This document shows, in pieces, positions 43,057-51,306 of a stretch of 64,000 bases of DNA (the stretch's first letter is position 1; every line of letters starts with the position of its first letter). Source of the DNA: Clostridium sp. AM33-3 (lineage in GTDB: Bacteria; Bacillota; Clostridia; Lachnospirales; Lachnospiraceae); the NCBI RefSeq assembly GCF_003480315.1, contig NZ_QUIV01000002.1, positions 177,842 through 241,841 of the forward strand. The letters run 5' to 3'. A program made the translations under genes and the position numbers. A model generated the notes under the pieces. The model had not been told where the DNA came from and ran no database searches. It worked only from the letters and a program-made list of their open reading frames with translations.

Positions 43057-43877
43057 TACAGCACCTCCTTCGGGTCAAGAACATCGCGGATGGCGTCGCC
43101 CATTAAGTTAAAAGCAGAAACCAGAACAACGATGGCGATACCCGGTACCAGCATCTGGGCCGGGTTGCTGGTCAGGACATTTTTTGCTTCGCTGAGCATG
43201 GCCCCCCATTCCGGCGTCGGAGCCTGTACACCGAGTCCCAGGAAGGACAGGGTGGAAATGTTGATGATGGCCCAGCCTACATCCAGGGAAGAGAGCACGG
43301 CCAGGTCTGCCGCAATGGAAGGAACCAGGTGACGGAAGAGGATGAAACGCTCCGGAGTGCCAACACAGCGGGAAAACTGGACAAAGTTCCGGTCGCGGTA
43401 CTGCATGACGCCGGTGCGGATCATGCGGGCATACCAGGCCCATTTGATGAAGACGTTCGCCAGAATGACGTTCTGGACGTTGATGCCGAGCAGCGCAACG
43501 ACTGCAAATACCATGATCTGGCTGGGGAAGGAAAGCATCACATCCACCACACGCATGATCAGCTCTTCGGTGATACCGCGGAAATAACCGGCCAGAAGTC
43601 CCATCAGGGCGCCCAGTCCAATGGTGCCAAGCATGGTTAAAACAGCAAGCCCAAGGGTTGGGCGGATGCCGTAGACCATGCGGGAAAGAATGCAGCGGCC
43701 CAGGTTATCGGTGCCCAGCGGATATTCCTTGCTGAAGTGGGCAAATTTGTTGAGAATGTCGGTAGCGTAAGGGTCATGCGGGGCAATGACCGGGGCAAAG
43801 ATGCCCATCAGAGCTACGATCAGCACCAGAGAGACGGTACCGACAGCAGTTTTATTATGAAGAAAACGGTGTAACAT
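43056..43877 (-). CDS. nikC: Nickel/peptide-type ABC importer permease (NikC/DppC-like)
   Basis: A 273-residue inner-membrane permease with five to six helices. The N-terminal PHDPYATDILNKFAHFSKEYPLGTDNLGRCILSRMVYG stretch and the EAA-like loop ILFRHLVPSIAADLAV are typical of the second permease in this family, as is QAPTPEWGAMLSEAKN. Its start overlaps the nikB stop by one base. Confidence 0.92.
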   Translation of the reverse strand: MLHRFLHNKTAVGTVSLVLIVALMGIFAPVIAPHDPYATDILNKFAHFSKEYPLGTDNLGRCILSRMVYGIRPTLGLAVLTMLGTIGLGALMGLLAGYFRGITEELIMRVVDVMLSFPSQIMVFAVVALLGINVQNVILANVFIKWAWYARMIRTGVMQYRDRNFVQFSRCVGTPERFILFRHLVPSIAADLAVLSSLDVGWAIINISTLSFLGLGVQAPTPEWGAMLSEAKNVLTSNPAQMLVPGIAIVVLVSAFNLMGDAIRDVLDPKEVL

Positions 43878-44818
43878 TAGTTGCCCTCCTTTCGCATACG
43901 CGGATCAGACACCGTCTGAAGAATATCAAACAGCAGGTTAAATACGACAAACAGAACGCCGATCAGAAGCACATAGGTCTGGATCACCGGATAGTCCCGG
44001 TTGAAAATGGAACTGATGCACAGAGTTCCGAGTCCCGGCCACGCAAATACATTTTCCACGACGATGGTTCCGGAGATCAGCTGCGGAATACTCATACCGA
44101 TGGCAACGATGCAGGTGTGCATGGAGTTTTTCAGGATATGTTTTACCAGAATGGATTTCTGCGGCAGGCCGCGGACGTTGGCGTAGAGCACATAGTCCTG
44201 TTTCATGTTTTCCAGCATATTGTTGCGGATCAGGCGGATATAGGTGGAAATGTAGCTTAAGGATACGGTAAAGGCCGGTAAGATCAGGTGTTTGATGGTT
44301 CCGTTTCCACTGGTAGGAAGAAGATCCAGTTTAATGGAAATCAGCCACATCATCAGAAGGCCGACCCAGTAAGCCGGCATGGCGGTGGTCATGAAGACAA
44401 TGCCGCGCATGATCCGGTCAAACCAGCCATCCTTGTATACCGCGCACAGAAAGCCGATCGGCAGGCTTAACAGGATTACCATGACGAGGGAAGCACCCGC
44501 CAGCTGAAGGGTAGCCGGCATGCAGCGCAGCAGCTCACCTGCCACGGTACGGGTCGGGTTCACATAGCTGATGCCGAAGTCACCGCGCAGACAGTCCAGT
44601 ACCCAGGTGAAATAGCGGACCAGATACGGCTTGTCCAGTCCAAGCTCCGCCCGGACCTCGGCAATGGCTTCTTCGGTAATGATGGGAACCTGGCGTACGC
44701 GCAAGGCTACCTCAGCCGGGTCGGATGGGATCAGGTTGATAAAAACAAAGCACACAAAGGAAATAATGAGAAGCAGCGGGATCGCGGAAAGGATTCGCTT
44801 GATGATATATGGTTTCAA
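43877..44818 (-). CDS. nikB: Nickel/peptide-type ABC importer permease (NikB/DppB-like)
   Basis: A 313-residue permease with six helices. Landmarks are IPLLLIISFVCFVFINLIPSDPAEVALR at the N terminus, the GDFGISYVNPTRTVAGELLRCMPATLQLA stretch and the C-terminal VVENVFAWPGLGTLCISSIFNRDYPVIQ. The TTG at 44818 is taken as start because CCGGAGG lies seven bases upstream; no ATG with a ribosome binding site is near. It follows the binding-protein gene by 107 bases. Confidence 0.9.
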   Translation of the reverse strand: MKPYIIKRILSAIPLLLIISFVCFVFINLIPSDPAEVALRVRQVPIITEEAIAEVRAELGLDKPYLVRYFTWVLDCLRGDFGISYVNPTRTVAGELLRCMPATLQLAGASLVMVILLSLPIGFLCAVYKDGWFDRIMRGIVFMTTAMPAYWVGLLMMWLISIKLDLLPTSGNGTIKHLILPAFTVSLSYISTYIRLIRNNMLENMKQDYVLYANVRGLPQKSILVKHILKNSMHTCIVAIGMSIPQLISGTIVVENVFAWPGLGTLCISSIFNRDYPVIQTYVLLIGVLFVVFNLLFDILQTVSDPRMRKEGN

Positions 44819-44925
44819 AACAGTACCTCCGGTAAAAATCAACAAACGTGTGAACCGTAACAATACAAAGCCGCCTCGCGGGAGACGGCTTCGTACACAT
44901 TTCAGGTTGAATTACTCCTCAGAAC

Positions 44926-46554
44926 TTAGAAAGAGAAATCCTGGAATGGAACTTCATACTGAGTCTGGGTAAAGTGGAAGCCCTTCATATCGGAACGATA
45001 AATGGCTTTATTGCACTCATAGGTCAGCGGAATGTAAACCGCGTCCTCATGCAGATGGGTCAGAACATAGGTGTAAAGCTCCTGACGTCTGTCCTCGTCG
45101 GTGGTGATGAGGATCTCAGTGATGGCTTCGTCAATCTCGGCTTTATCATCCAGGCCAAGCTGGGCTGCGTAGTCACCGTATACCGGCGCACGCATCGCTG
45201 CCAGAGAGGACTGTGGATCATACGGGGTACCCCAGCAGATGTTGAATACCATATCGAAATTACCAGCCTTCATGTTGTCGCGGTAGGACTGCTCCTCCTC
45301 ACCGTGGATGTTTAAGGAAACACCGATGGTCTGATACTCACTCTGCAGATACTCGGCAATGGATTTCTCGGTAACGCTGTCACTGTTGTAAAGCAGGTCG
45401 ATGTTTAACTGCTTTCCGTCCTTCTCGCGGATATTGCCGGAACCCATCTTCCAGCCTGCGTCATCCAGGATCTGGCCAGCCAGCTCTAAGTCGTAGGCAT
45501 ACGGCTCCAGGTCAATGTTGCAGTACGGGATGGTTTTTGCAAACAGGGTGTCAGCCGGTTTCTCCAGTCCGTAGAAGATACCGTCAGAGATATTCTGCTT
45601 GTTGGTAGCGTGCTGAAGCGCAATGCGCACATCCTTCTCGGAGAGAATATCGGAGGAGGTATTCAGGACAATCTGTCTGGTAGAGGTCGGGTCAGAAAGC
45701 TCTACGGTGAACTTATCGCTGTTTAAGTACTGGTTGATGGCATCGGCATCGATCATGTTCTTTCCGAAGATCATATCAATCTCGCCCTTTTCCAGAGCCA
45801 GGATACGGGTCTGGTTATCCGGGATGACCTTAACGGTAATGGTTTTGATAGCCGGCTGCTCACCCCAGTAGTTCGGGTTTGCTTTGAAGATGGCATACTC
45901 GTCGGTGACAAATTCATCCAGTACATACGGGCCGGTTCCGATATAAGCCTCTACACCATCCTTGGTGCTGCCGTCTTTCATGGCTTTCGGGGAGATCATG
46001 GCAAACGGTCTGGTAACACCAAGCTCGGTTAAGAGCGGGTAGTACGGCTCAGACAGCTCGATGACAAAGGTGTTTTCATCCGGAGCGTCAACGCCGACCA
46101 GCAGGTGCATCATCTCCAGCCAGGTGTGGCGGTCCTTGTTTTCCAGAATTGCGTCGAAGTTGGCCTTGATGGCATAGGCATCACATTTCTCTCCATCGGA
46201 GAACAGGACACCCGGACGGATGTGGAAGGTGTAGACCTTACCGTTCTCGCTGACATCCCAGCTCTCAGCCAGACAACCCTCAAAACCGTCTGCGGTGATG
46301 TTGACGAGACCCTCGTACAGCATTTCCTGCGCGTACATCTCGCCGGCATATAAATGCGGGTTTAAATCGCGGATATCGCGGTAGTTTACAAAGATCAGAT
46401 CTTCTTTCGTATTCTCAGAAGAAGTGGTATTTTCTGCAGCAGCGGAATCTGCGGCAGCAGTAGATGCAGAGTCAGAGGCGGATGAACCGCAGCCGCTTAA
46501 CACGGCGGTGCCTAAGAGACCTGCAAGAAGCAATGTGCCCCATCTTTTTTTCAT
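44926..46554 (-). CDS. nikA: NikA-like solute-binding lipoprotein (nickel/metallophore or peptide)
   Basis: Captures the ligand outside the cell for the NikBCDE-like importer. The 542-residue protein has a lipoprotein signal ending LSGC (Cys22), a Ser/Ala-rich linker and an SBP_bac_5 fold. Similarity to NikA is marked throughout: NPHLYAGEMYAQEMLYEGLV, TRPFAMISP, IGTGPYVLDEF, WGEQPAIKTITVKVIPD, and CWGTPYDPQSSLAAMR. The Trp, Tyr and Arg that line the nickel-histidine site in E. coli NikA appear to be kept, but the direct His ligand region reads APVYGDY. Metal, metallophore or peptide import is therefore open. Start supported by AGGAGG. Confidence 0.82.
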   Translation of the reverse strand: MKKRWGTLLLAGLLGTAVLSGCGSSASDSASTAAADSAAAENTTSSENTKEDLIFVNYRDIRDLNPHLYAGEMYAQEMLYEGLVNITADGFEGCLAESWDVSENGKVYTFHIRPGVLFSDGEKCDAYAIKANFDAILENKDRHTWLEMMHLLVGVDAPDENTFVIELSEPYYPLLTELGVTRPFAMISPKAMKDGSTKDGVEAYIGTGPYVLDEFVTDEYAIFKANPNYWGEQPAIKTITVKVIPDNQTRILALEKGEIDMIFGKNMIDADAINQYLNSDKFTVELSDPTSTRQIVLNTSSDILSEKDVRIALQHATNKQNISDGIFYGLEKPADTLFAKTIPYCNIDLEPYAYDLELAGQILDDAGWKMGSGNIREKDGKQLNIDLLYNSDSVTEKSIAEYLQSEYQTIGVSLNIHGEEEQSYRDNMKAGNFDMVFNICWGTPYDPQSSLAAMRAPVYGDYAAQLGLDDKAEIDEAITEILITTDEDRRQELYTYVLTHLHEDAVYIPLTYECNKAIYRSDMKGFHFTQTQYEVPFQDFSF

Positions 46555-46621
46555 AATCAGTGTCCTCCTGTTGTAAAAGCTTGTTATTGTTTCTGTCCAC
46601 ACATCCGGTGCGAACGATGAA

Positions 46622-46694
46622 AGTATAACATGGGTTAGCAGGAGCTTACTACTGATGAATTTGGAGGGGCTTAGTTATTCCAAAACGTTATAAC
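46622..46694 (-). promoter_or_regulatory. LysR box (GTTAT-N11-ATAAC) and -10 element of nik-like operon
   Basis: The palindrome GTTAT-N11-ATAAC (46674-46694) has the T-N11-A form of LysR-type sites. On the minus strand TATACT (46622-46627) lies downstream, so the box centre is about 69 bases before the expected start of transcription, the usual recognition position. The LysR gene itself ends at 46708. Confidence 0.75.
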
Positions 46695-46707
46695 AAGGGT
46701 GAAATCC

Positions 46708-47610
46708 TTACAAAATTGCCTGAAAATGACGGATGAACCAGTCGGCGGCTGTGCTTAATTTTGCGTCATCCGGGCAGATGTAGCCGATGAGAAGAAAGGG
46801 CTCACAGTTGTTGATCTGCAGCTGGCGGACATCGTACTGGCGGTACTGGTCATAGAGAAAATTGATGCCCAGGCTGCAGATATCGGTATTCATCAGCAGG
46901 TTGATGGTCAGGTGGTCACTGTTGGTGTAGACGGAATAATGGAGCTGTTCTGTACTGATGGCGCCCAGGCTTACATGGCTTAAATGGTGTTCCACGGAGA
47001 AAAAATCCCGCACGCCCCGGACGAAGGAGAGAGAGGAAAGATCCTGAAAGTCAATGCTTTCATCGTGGTAGCGCGGATGATTCGGGCCGACATAAACACA
47101 GGCTTCTTTCATATCCAGGGGAATGAATTTCAGCTTTTTGTGGGACAGAATATGCTGGAACTGGTGCAGCTGTTTTTCTGCGATATAGACAACCCCAATC
47201 TCGGAAAGTCCCTGGGCAACCCGGTTGCAGATCTCTTCCACGGTGCCTTCTAAGTGTTCTACGATGTAGGAATCGCCCATTTCCTGATAGAAGTCGGTCA
47301 GCAGGCGGGAAATCATGTTGCTGGGATAGGTGGCGAGGCTGAATTTCTTGCCCTGGTTCCGGTCGGTCAGGGAGTCGATCAGGCTGACATTGTGGAGAAT
47401 ATTCTGGGCATATTCCCGGACTGTTTCACCATAGGGAGTGATGCGGATACCGCGGCTGCTGCGCTCAAAAAGCGGGCGGCCCAACTCCTTTTCCAGGGAA
47501 CTGATTACCTTGCTGACATTGGGCTGTGTGGTGTAAAGGCATTCGGCAGCCTGGTTAAAGCTGCCTTTTTCGCAGGTGATCATAAAATATTCCAGCTGAC
47601 GTAATTCCAT
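46708..47610 (-). CDS. LysR-family transcriptional regulator
   Basis: A 300-residue regulator with an N-terminal HTH (MELRQLEYFMITCEKGSFNQAAECLYTTQPNVSKVISSLEKELG) and a two-subdomain effector domain from about residue 90. The start at 47610 is eleven bases after CAGGAGGAA. It lies upstream of and in line with the NikA-like operon, with a LysR box in between, and is the obvious candidate for its control. The effector is unknown. Confidence 0.92.
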   Translation of the reverse strand: MELRQLEYFMITCEKGSFNQAAECLYTTQPNVSKVISSLEKELGRPLFERSSRGIRITPYGETVREYAQNILHNVSLIDSLTDRNQGKKFSLATYPSNMISRLLTDFYQEMGDSYIVEHLEGTVEEICNRVAQGLSEIGVVYIAEKQLHQFQHILSHKKLKFIPLDMKEACVYVGPNHPRYHDESIDFQDLSSLSFVRGVRDFFSVEHHLSHVSLGAISTEQLHYSVYTNSDHLTINLLMNTDICSLGINFLYDQYRQYDVRQLQINNCEPFLLIGYICPDDAKLSTAADWFIRHFQAIL

Positions 47611-47703
47611 AGTATCCGATTCCTCCTGAATAAAGTGCCTGCTTCCGTTCAAAGAACATTCCTGATATGCACACGGTAAGCGTTTGCTAACCACTATAAC
47701 AGA

Positions 47704-47744
47704 AAAAAAGAAGGGAGACAACCGGTGAATTCGGAAGTCTCCCT
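47704..47744 (-). terminator. Rho-independent terminator of pyrC
   Basis: AGGGAGAC (47712-47719) pairs with GTCTCCCT (47737-47744), with CCG/CGG closing inside; on the minus strand TTCTTTTTTTCT follows. Confidence 0.85.
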
Positions 47745-47771
47745 CTAAAAGGCCGTTATTGAGAAAAAATA

Positions 47772-49064
47772 TCAGTTATTCCGGAGGGGAATAGCAACAT
47801 AAGCAATCTTTCCGCCGCAGATGGTGTATTTTACTTTTCCGTAAAGCTCCTCACCGATGAACGGAGAGTTGGTGGCTTTGGATTTGAATTCCTTTACGGT
47901 CCATTTTTCGTTTGGATCGAAGAGTACCAGATCGGCATCTGCACCGGTGCTTAAATGGCCCTTGTTTCCCTCCAGGTGGTAGAGGATGGCCGGGTTCAGG
48001 CTCATCTTTTCCATGAGCTGCGGCATGGTCAGGACATCTTCCCGGACCAGGTTGGTGACACCAAGAGCCAGTGCGGTTTCCAGGCCGATGATGCCGCTCG
48101 GTGCTTCGGTAAGCGGTTTTGCCTTCTCCTCTGCGCTGTGCGGTGCGTGGTCGGTGGCAATGATGTCGATGACGCCTTCCTTTAAGCCGCGGAGAATCTC
48201 CTGTTTATCCTCAAGCGTGCGAAGCGGCGGGTTCATTTTCGCCAGGGTGCCGTGTTTTAAGACTGCGGTCTCATCCAGACTGAAATGGTGCGGGGTAACT
48301 TCTGCCATGACATGAGCGCCAAGCTGCTTGGCCAGTTCTACCATGCGGACGGAGTGCCCGGAGCTGATATGCTGGATATCGATGAGGGCACCGGTGTGCA
48401 GGGCCAGCATGCAGTCGCGGGCTACCAGAACATCCTCTGCGGCAGCGGGAGAGCCGCCAATGCCGAAGTGCTCGGACACGGCACCGCGGTTGATGCCGTT
48501 ATTGGTGATAAGCGTCGGATCTTCTTCGTGGAAGCTTAACGGTACGTTTAAGCGGACAGCCTCTTCCATAGCTTTTTTAACCAGAGCACTGTCCTTTAAC
48601 GGAATACCGTCATCGGTGAAGCCAGCAGCGCCGTGGGCCTTCAACAGCTCCATGTCGGTGAGAACCTCGCCCTTCATGCCGACCGTGATATTGGCAGCGC
48701 TTAAGACATTGATCGGAGTCTTTTTGCCTTCTGCCAGCACATATTCGAGGGTTTCCACGTTATCAACCGGCGGTTTGGTGTTGGCCATGCAGACCACGGT
48801 GGTGAATCCGCCTGCGGCAGCGGCAGCAGCACCGGTATGAATATCTTCCTTATAGGTAAGTCCCGGATCACGGAAGTGCACGTGAACATCAATGAGTCCC
48901 GGAGCCACCACAAGACCGGTGGCGTCGATCACCCGGGCATCCGGGTATTTTTCTTTTAAATCATTTCCAAGCTCCAGGATCTTTTTGTCGTCTGTGACCA
49001 GATCCATGACCTGGTCCAGTCCTGATTTCGGGTCGATGACCCGTCCATTCTGAAGTAACAGCAT
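47772..49064 (-). CDS. pyrC: Dihydroorotase
   Basis: Catalyses ring closure of carbamoyl-aspartate to dihydroorotate in pyrimidine synthesis. The 430-residue class I enzyme carries the zinc motif DVHVHFRDPG (about 60-69), the ATDHAPHSAEEK motif with catalytic Asp, and the PSGIIGLETAL segment. AGGAGG precedes the ATG. It is last in a run of four minus-strand genes (MBL hydrolase, two ThrE subunits, pyrC). No other pyr gene is in the window, so its place here is isolated from the usual pyr cluster. Confidence 0.96.
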   Translation of the reverse strand: MLLLQNGRVIDPKSGLDQVMDLVTDDKKILELGNDLKEKYPDARVIDATGLVVAPGLIDVHVHFRDPGLTYKEDIHTGAAAAAAGGFTTVVCMANTKPPVDNVETLEYVLAEGKKTPINVLSAANITVGMKGEVLTDMELLKAHGAAGFTDDGIPLKDSALVKKAMEEAVRLNVPLSFHEEDPTLITNNGINRGAVSEHFGIGGSPAAAEDVLVARDCMLALHTGALIDIQHISSGHSVRMVELAKQLGAHVMAEVTPHHFSLDETAVLKHGTLAKMNPPLRTLEDKQEILRGLKEGVIDIIATDHAPHSAEEKAKPLTEAPSGIIGLETALALGVTNLVREDVLTMPQLMEKMSLNPAILYHLEGNKGHLSTGADADLVLFDPNEKWTVKEFKSKATNSPFIGEELYGKVKYTICGGKIAYVAIPLRNN

Positions 49065-49096
49065 AATGATTCCTCCTGTATCTTATCTGTAAAATA

Positions 49097-49549
49097 TTAT
49101 TGTTTTTGATGGAGCCTCTGATTGCCGATCTGAAATACCGTCTGCGGAATTTCAAAAACGAACACGATCCCAAGTACAATGGCAACTGCCATTTTGACGG
49201 CATCAAAACCGGTCTGGACAGCCAGATAAAGCTGATCTGTGACCGTGTAGTAGGCTGCCCGGTAGATTCCTGCACCCGGCACCAGCGGGATGATGCCGGA
49301 AATCAGAAAGATGGTGACCGGGCACCGCTTCCGCACCGCAAACCATCGTGACATGAGGATCACAATGACCGTGGCGGCGAAGGTGGCAATAGAGACAGAG
49401 CTGTAGGGCAGCAGAAGCAGGTAGGCAAGCCAGCTCACGCCGCCAATGAGGGCACAGCTGGGATAATAGCGGGCCGGAACGCCAAACAGCAGGGAAAATC
49501 CTATGGTGGCCATGGCGGCCGCACAGGTCTGAATCAGTAGGTGCAGCAT
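49097..49549 (-). CDS. Threonine/serine exporter family, small subunit (DUF3815/ThrE C-half)
   Basis: A 150-residue membrane protein with four to five helices, corresponding to the C-terminal half of ThrE-type exporters. The segment CPVTIFLISGIIPLVPGAGIYRAAYY is the family signature. It pairs with the gene at 49572, 22 bases upstream in the reading direction. Amino-acid export is known for fused ThrE of Corynebacterium; the split form is presumed equivalent. Confidence 0.88.
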   Translation of the reverse strand: MLHLLIQTCAAAMATIGFSLLFGVPARYYPSCALIGGVSWLAYLLLLPYSSVSIATFAATVIVILMSRWFAVRKRCPVTIFLISGIIPLVPGAGIYRAAYYTVTDQLYLAVQTGFDAVKMAVAIVLGIVFVFEIPQTVFQIGNQRLHQKQ

Positions 49550-49571
49550 GAAGAACCTCTCTTTCCTATTA

Positions 49572-50372
49572 TTATGGAAGCAGCGGAGCCCCGGCTATAT
49601 TTCCGTACAGCGCAAGCACCACGCCGACACCGATGGCAATGCAGAAAAAGCTTATGACGGCATCGAGCATTCGGACAGAGCCGGAAATGTAATCACTGTC
49701 GACCATGTCGCGGATAGCGTTGGTGAAGGCAACTCCGGGAACCATGAGGATAATGCCGCCGATGATCATGGCATCAAAATTTTCTCCGGGGCCGAAGCGG
49801 TAACAGAGGATGCAAAGAAAGGTGATCCAGGCACTGCCGAGAATGGTGCGCACGATCCGTCCCAAATGCGGATTGCCGAGATACACGGCATAGGCCTGAT
49901 ACAGGCTTCCGACAACAATGGAACATAAAAAATCCCACGGCGAGCCGCCGAACATGACGCCAAAGCAGGCACCGGCGAGCCCGGCCACGGCAATCTGCAA
50001 AGCAGCAGGAAAGCCCGGATGCTCCTCGATGCGGGTCAGCTCTCTGCGTACATTCTCCGGGGAAAGCCCTTCTTCCTCAATGCGCCTTGATAGCTGGTTT
50101 ACTTCCGCAACTCTGCGCAGGTTGGTATTGTTGACAGGCACCTGCAAAACCTTGGCAAACAGGGGTTCCGTCTCATCTCCGCAGCTTAGAAAAATACCGT
50201 TACTCAGCACGAAAATATGGACAGAATGAAGTCCGTAGGCGCGGCAGATATGCATGATGGTATCTTCCACGCGAAAGATTTCCGCTCCGTTTTCCAGCTG
50301 GATCTGCCCGGCCTTCATGGCGAGGAGCAGGATTTCCTGCTGTGCATGGGCTTTTGTGACTGTGGATATCAT
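49572..50372 (-). CDS. Threonine/serine exporter family, large subunit (DUF1212/ThrE N-half)
   Basis: A 266-residue protein with a soluble N-terminal region (GQIQLENGAEIFRVEDTIMHICRAYG, family signature) and about five membrane helices from residue 120, including IIGGIILMVPGVAFTNAIRDMVDSDYISG. It forms the N-terminal half of a split ThrE. Its start overlaps the stop of the MBL-fold gene by four bases. Confidence 0.9.
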   Translation of the reverse strand: MISTVTKAHAQQEILLLAMKAGQIQLENGAEIFRVEDTIMHICRAYGLHSVHIFVLSNGIFLSCGDETEPLFAKVLQVPVNNTNLRRVAEVNQLSRRIEEEGLSPENVRRELTRIEEHPGFPAALQIAVAGLAGACFGVMFGGSPWDFLCSIVVGSLYQAYAVYLGNPHLGRIVRTILGSAWITFLCILCYRFGPGENFDAMIIGGIILMVPGVAFTNAIRDMVDSDYISGSVRMLDAVISFFCIAIGVGVVLALYGNIAGAPLLP

Positions 50373-51118
50373 GTTGTCTCTCCGCCTGATCGGTTATCCG
50401 GAAAAGCCGGAAAGCAAAAACGCTGCCCATCTTTGCGGATATCTGCCACGCGATCCCGGTATTCTGCGCTGCAGTCCAGCTTTTTCAGTGCCGGAATGAC
50501 GCTGAAATCTTCCCAGAAGTGCATGGGGAAGACCATTTCGGCGCCGACTATCCTCATGAAATCATCCAGTCCCAGGTAAAACAGATCCTCCTGGCGTCCA
50601 TCTAACGGAACCATGGCAACATCCGGGTGGAAACCGGAAGCTTTGATCTTTTCCAGCTCGCGGCGGTAGTTGGTGCTCATGTTGTTATTCCATGCCAGCT
50701 CTTCGCCGTTCCAGCGCCAGTTGTTTAAGTCGCCGGCATGATAGATGGTATAACCGCCGGTTTCTACCATGAAGGCCACGCCCTCATCCGTAGATTTGAA
50801 GGCTGTTACGCGAAGCCCGCCGCCTTCCTTCCATTCCAGAACATTTCCCGGATCCATGAACCAGGAGAGGCCGTGCAGGTGCTCCGGTACCTTGTTCTGC
50901 CAGATGTCATCGGAAAGGATAAAACGGATGCGGGGGTGAGTGGCTGCCAGATCAAAGATCTTCGGGCTGAAGTGATCTTCGTGGCGGTGGCTCACAAACA
51001 CGAACAGGTCTTTTGCGGGATCCAGTGGCGGAAGTGCGCCTTCTACAAAATCAAAGAGCAGCAGCGCCTGCTCCGTCTCCAGAAGATAACCGCTGTGGTG
51101 GATATACGTGATCGTCAT
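50369..51118 (-). CDS. MBL-fold metallo-hydrolase
   Basis: A 249-residue protein of the metallo-beta-lactamase fold. The metal motif is VSHRHEDHFS (HxHxDH), with further ligands likely in YTIYHAGDLNNWRW and the later FPMHFWEDF. It resembles the YycJ/UlaG-like hydrolases of unknown substrate. It starts a four-gene minus-strand operon with the split ThrE exporter and pyrC and diverges from the aminotransferase gene. Function beyond fold is not assigned. Confidence 0.85.
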   Translation of the reverse strand: MTITYIHHSGYLLETEQALLLFDFVEGALPPLDPAKDLFVFVSHRHEDHFSPKIFDLAATHPRIRFILSDDIWQNKVPEHLHGLSWFMDPGNVLEWKEGGGLRVTAFKSTDEGVAFMVETGGYTIYHAGDLNNWRWNGEELAWNNNMSTNYRRELEKIKASGFHPDVAMVPLDGRQEDLFYLGLDDFMRIVGAEMVFPMHFWEDFSVIPALKKLDCSAEYRDRVADIRKDGQRFCFPAFPDNRSGGETT

Positions 51119-51165
51119 AACGGGAGTCCCTCACTTTCTTTTCATTCATAGTATGTCCATCATAG

Positions 51166-51219
51166 CACAAAAGGCTTCCAAATCACAGAGAAAGTACCTG
51201 GATTTGGAAGTCTTTTGTG
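51166..51219. repeat. 19-bp inverted repeat between divergent MBL and aminotransferase genes
   Basis: CACAAAAGGCTTCCAAATC (51166-51184) and its near-perfect inverse (51201-51219, one G-T position) flank a 16-base loop. It has the look of a bidirectional terminator, although both neighbouring genes read away from it. Confidence 0.75.
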
Positions 51220-51235
51220 TTGTGCATGTAAAATA

Positions 51236-51264
51236 TTGAAGATAGACCGAAAACGCGGTAAGAT
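51236..51264 (+). promoter_or_regulatory. Promoter of MalY/PatB gene
   Basis: TTGAAG (51236-51241) and TAAGAT (51259-51264) are spaced by 17 bases, 43 bases before the start codon. Confidence 0.55.
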
Positions 51265-51306
51265 GAGAATAGATTTACAATGCTGACGAAAGGAAAAAAG
51301 GTGATT

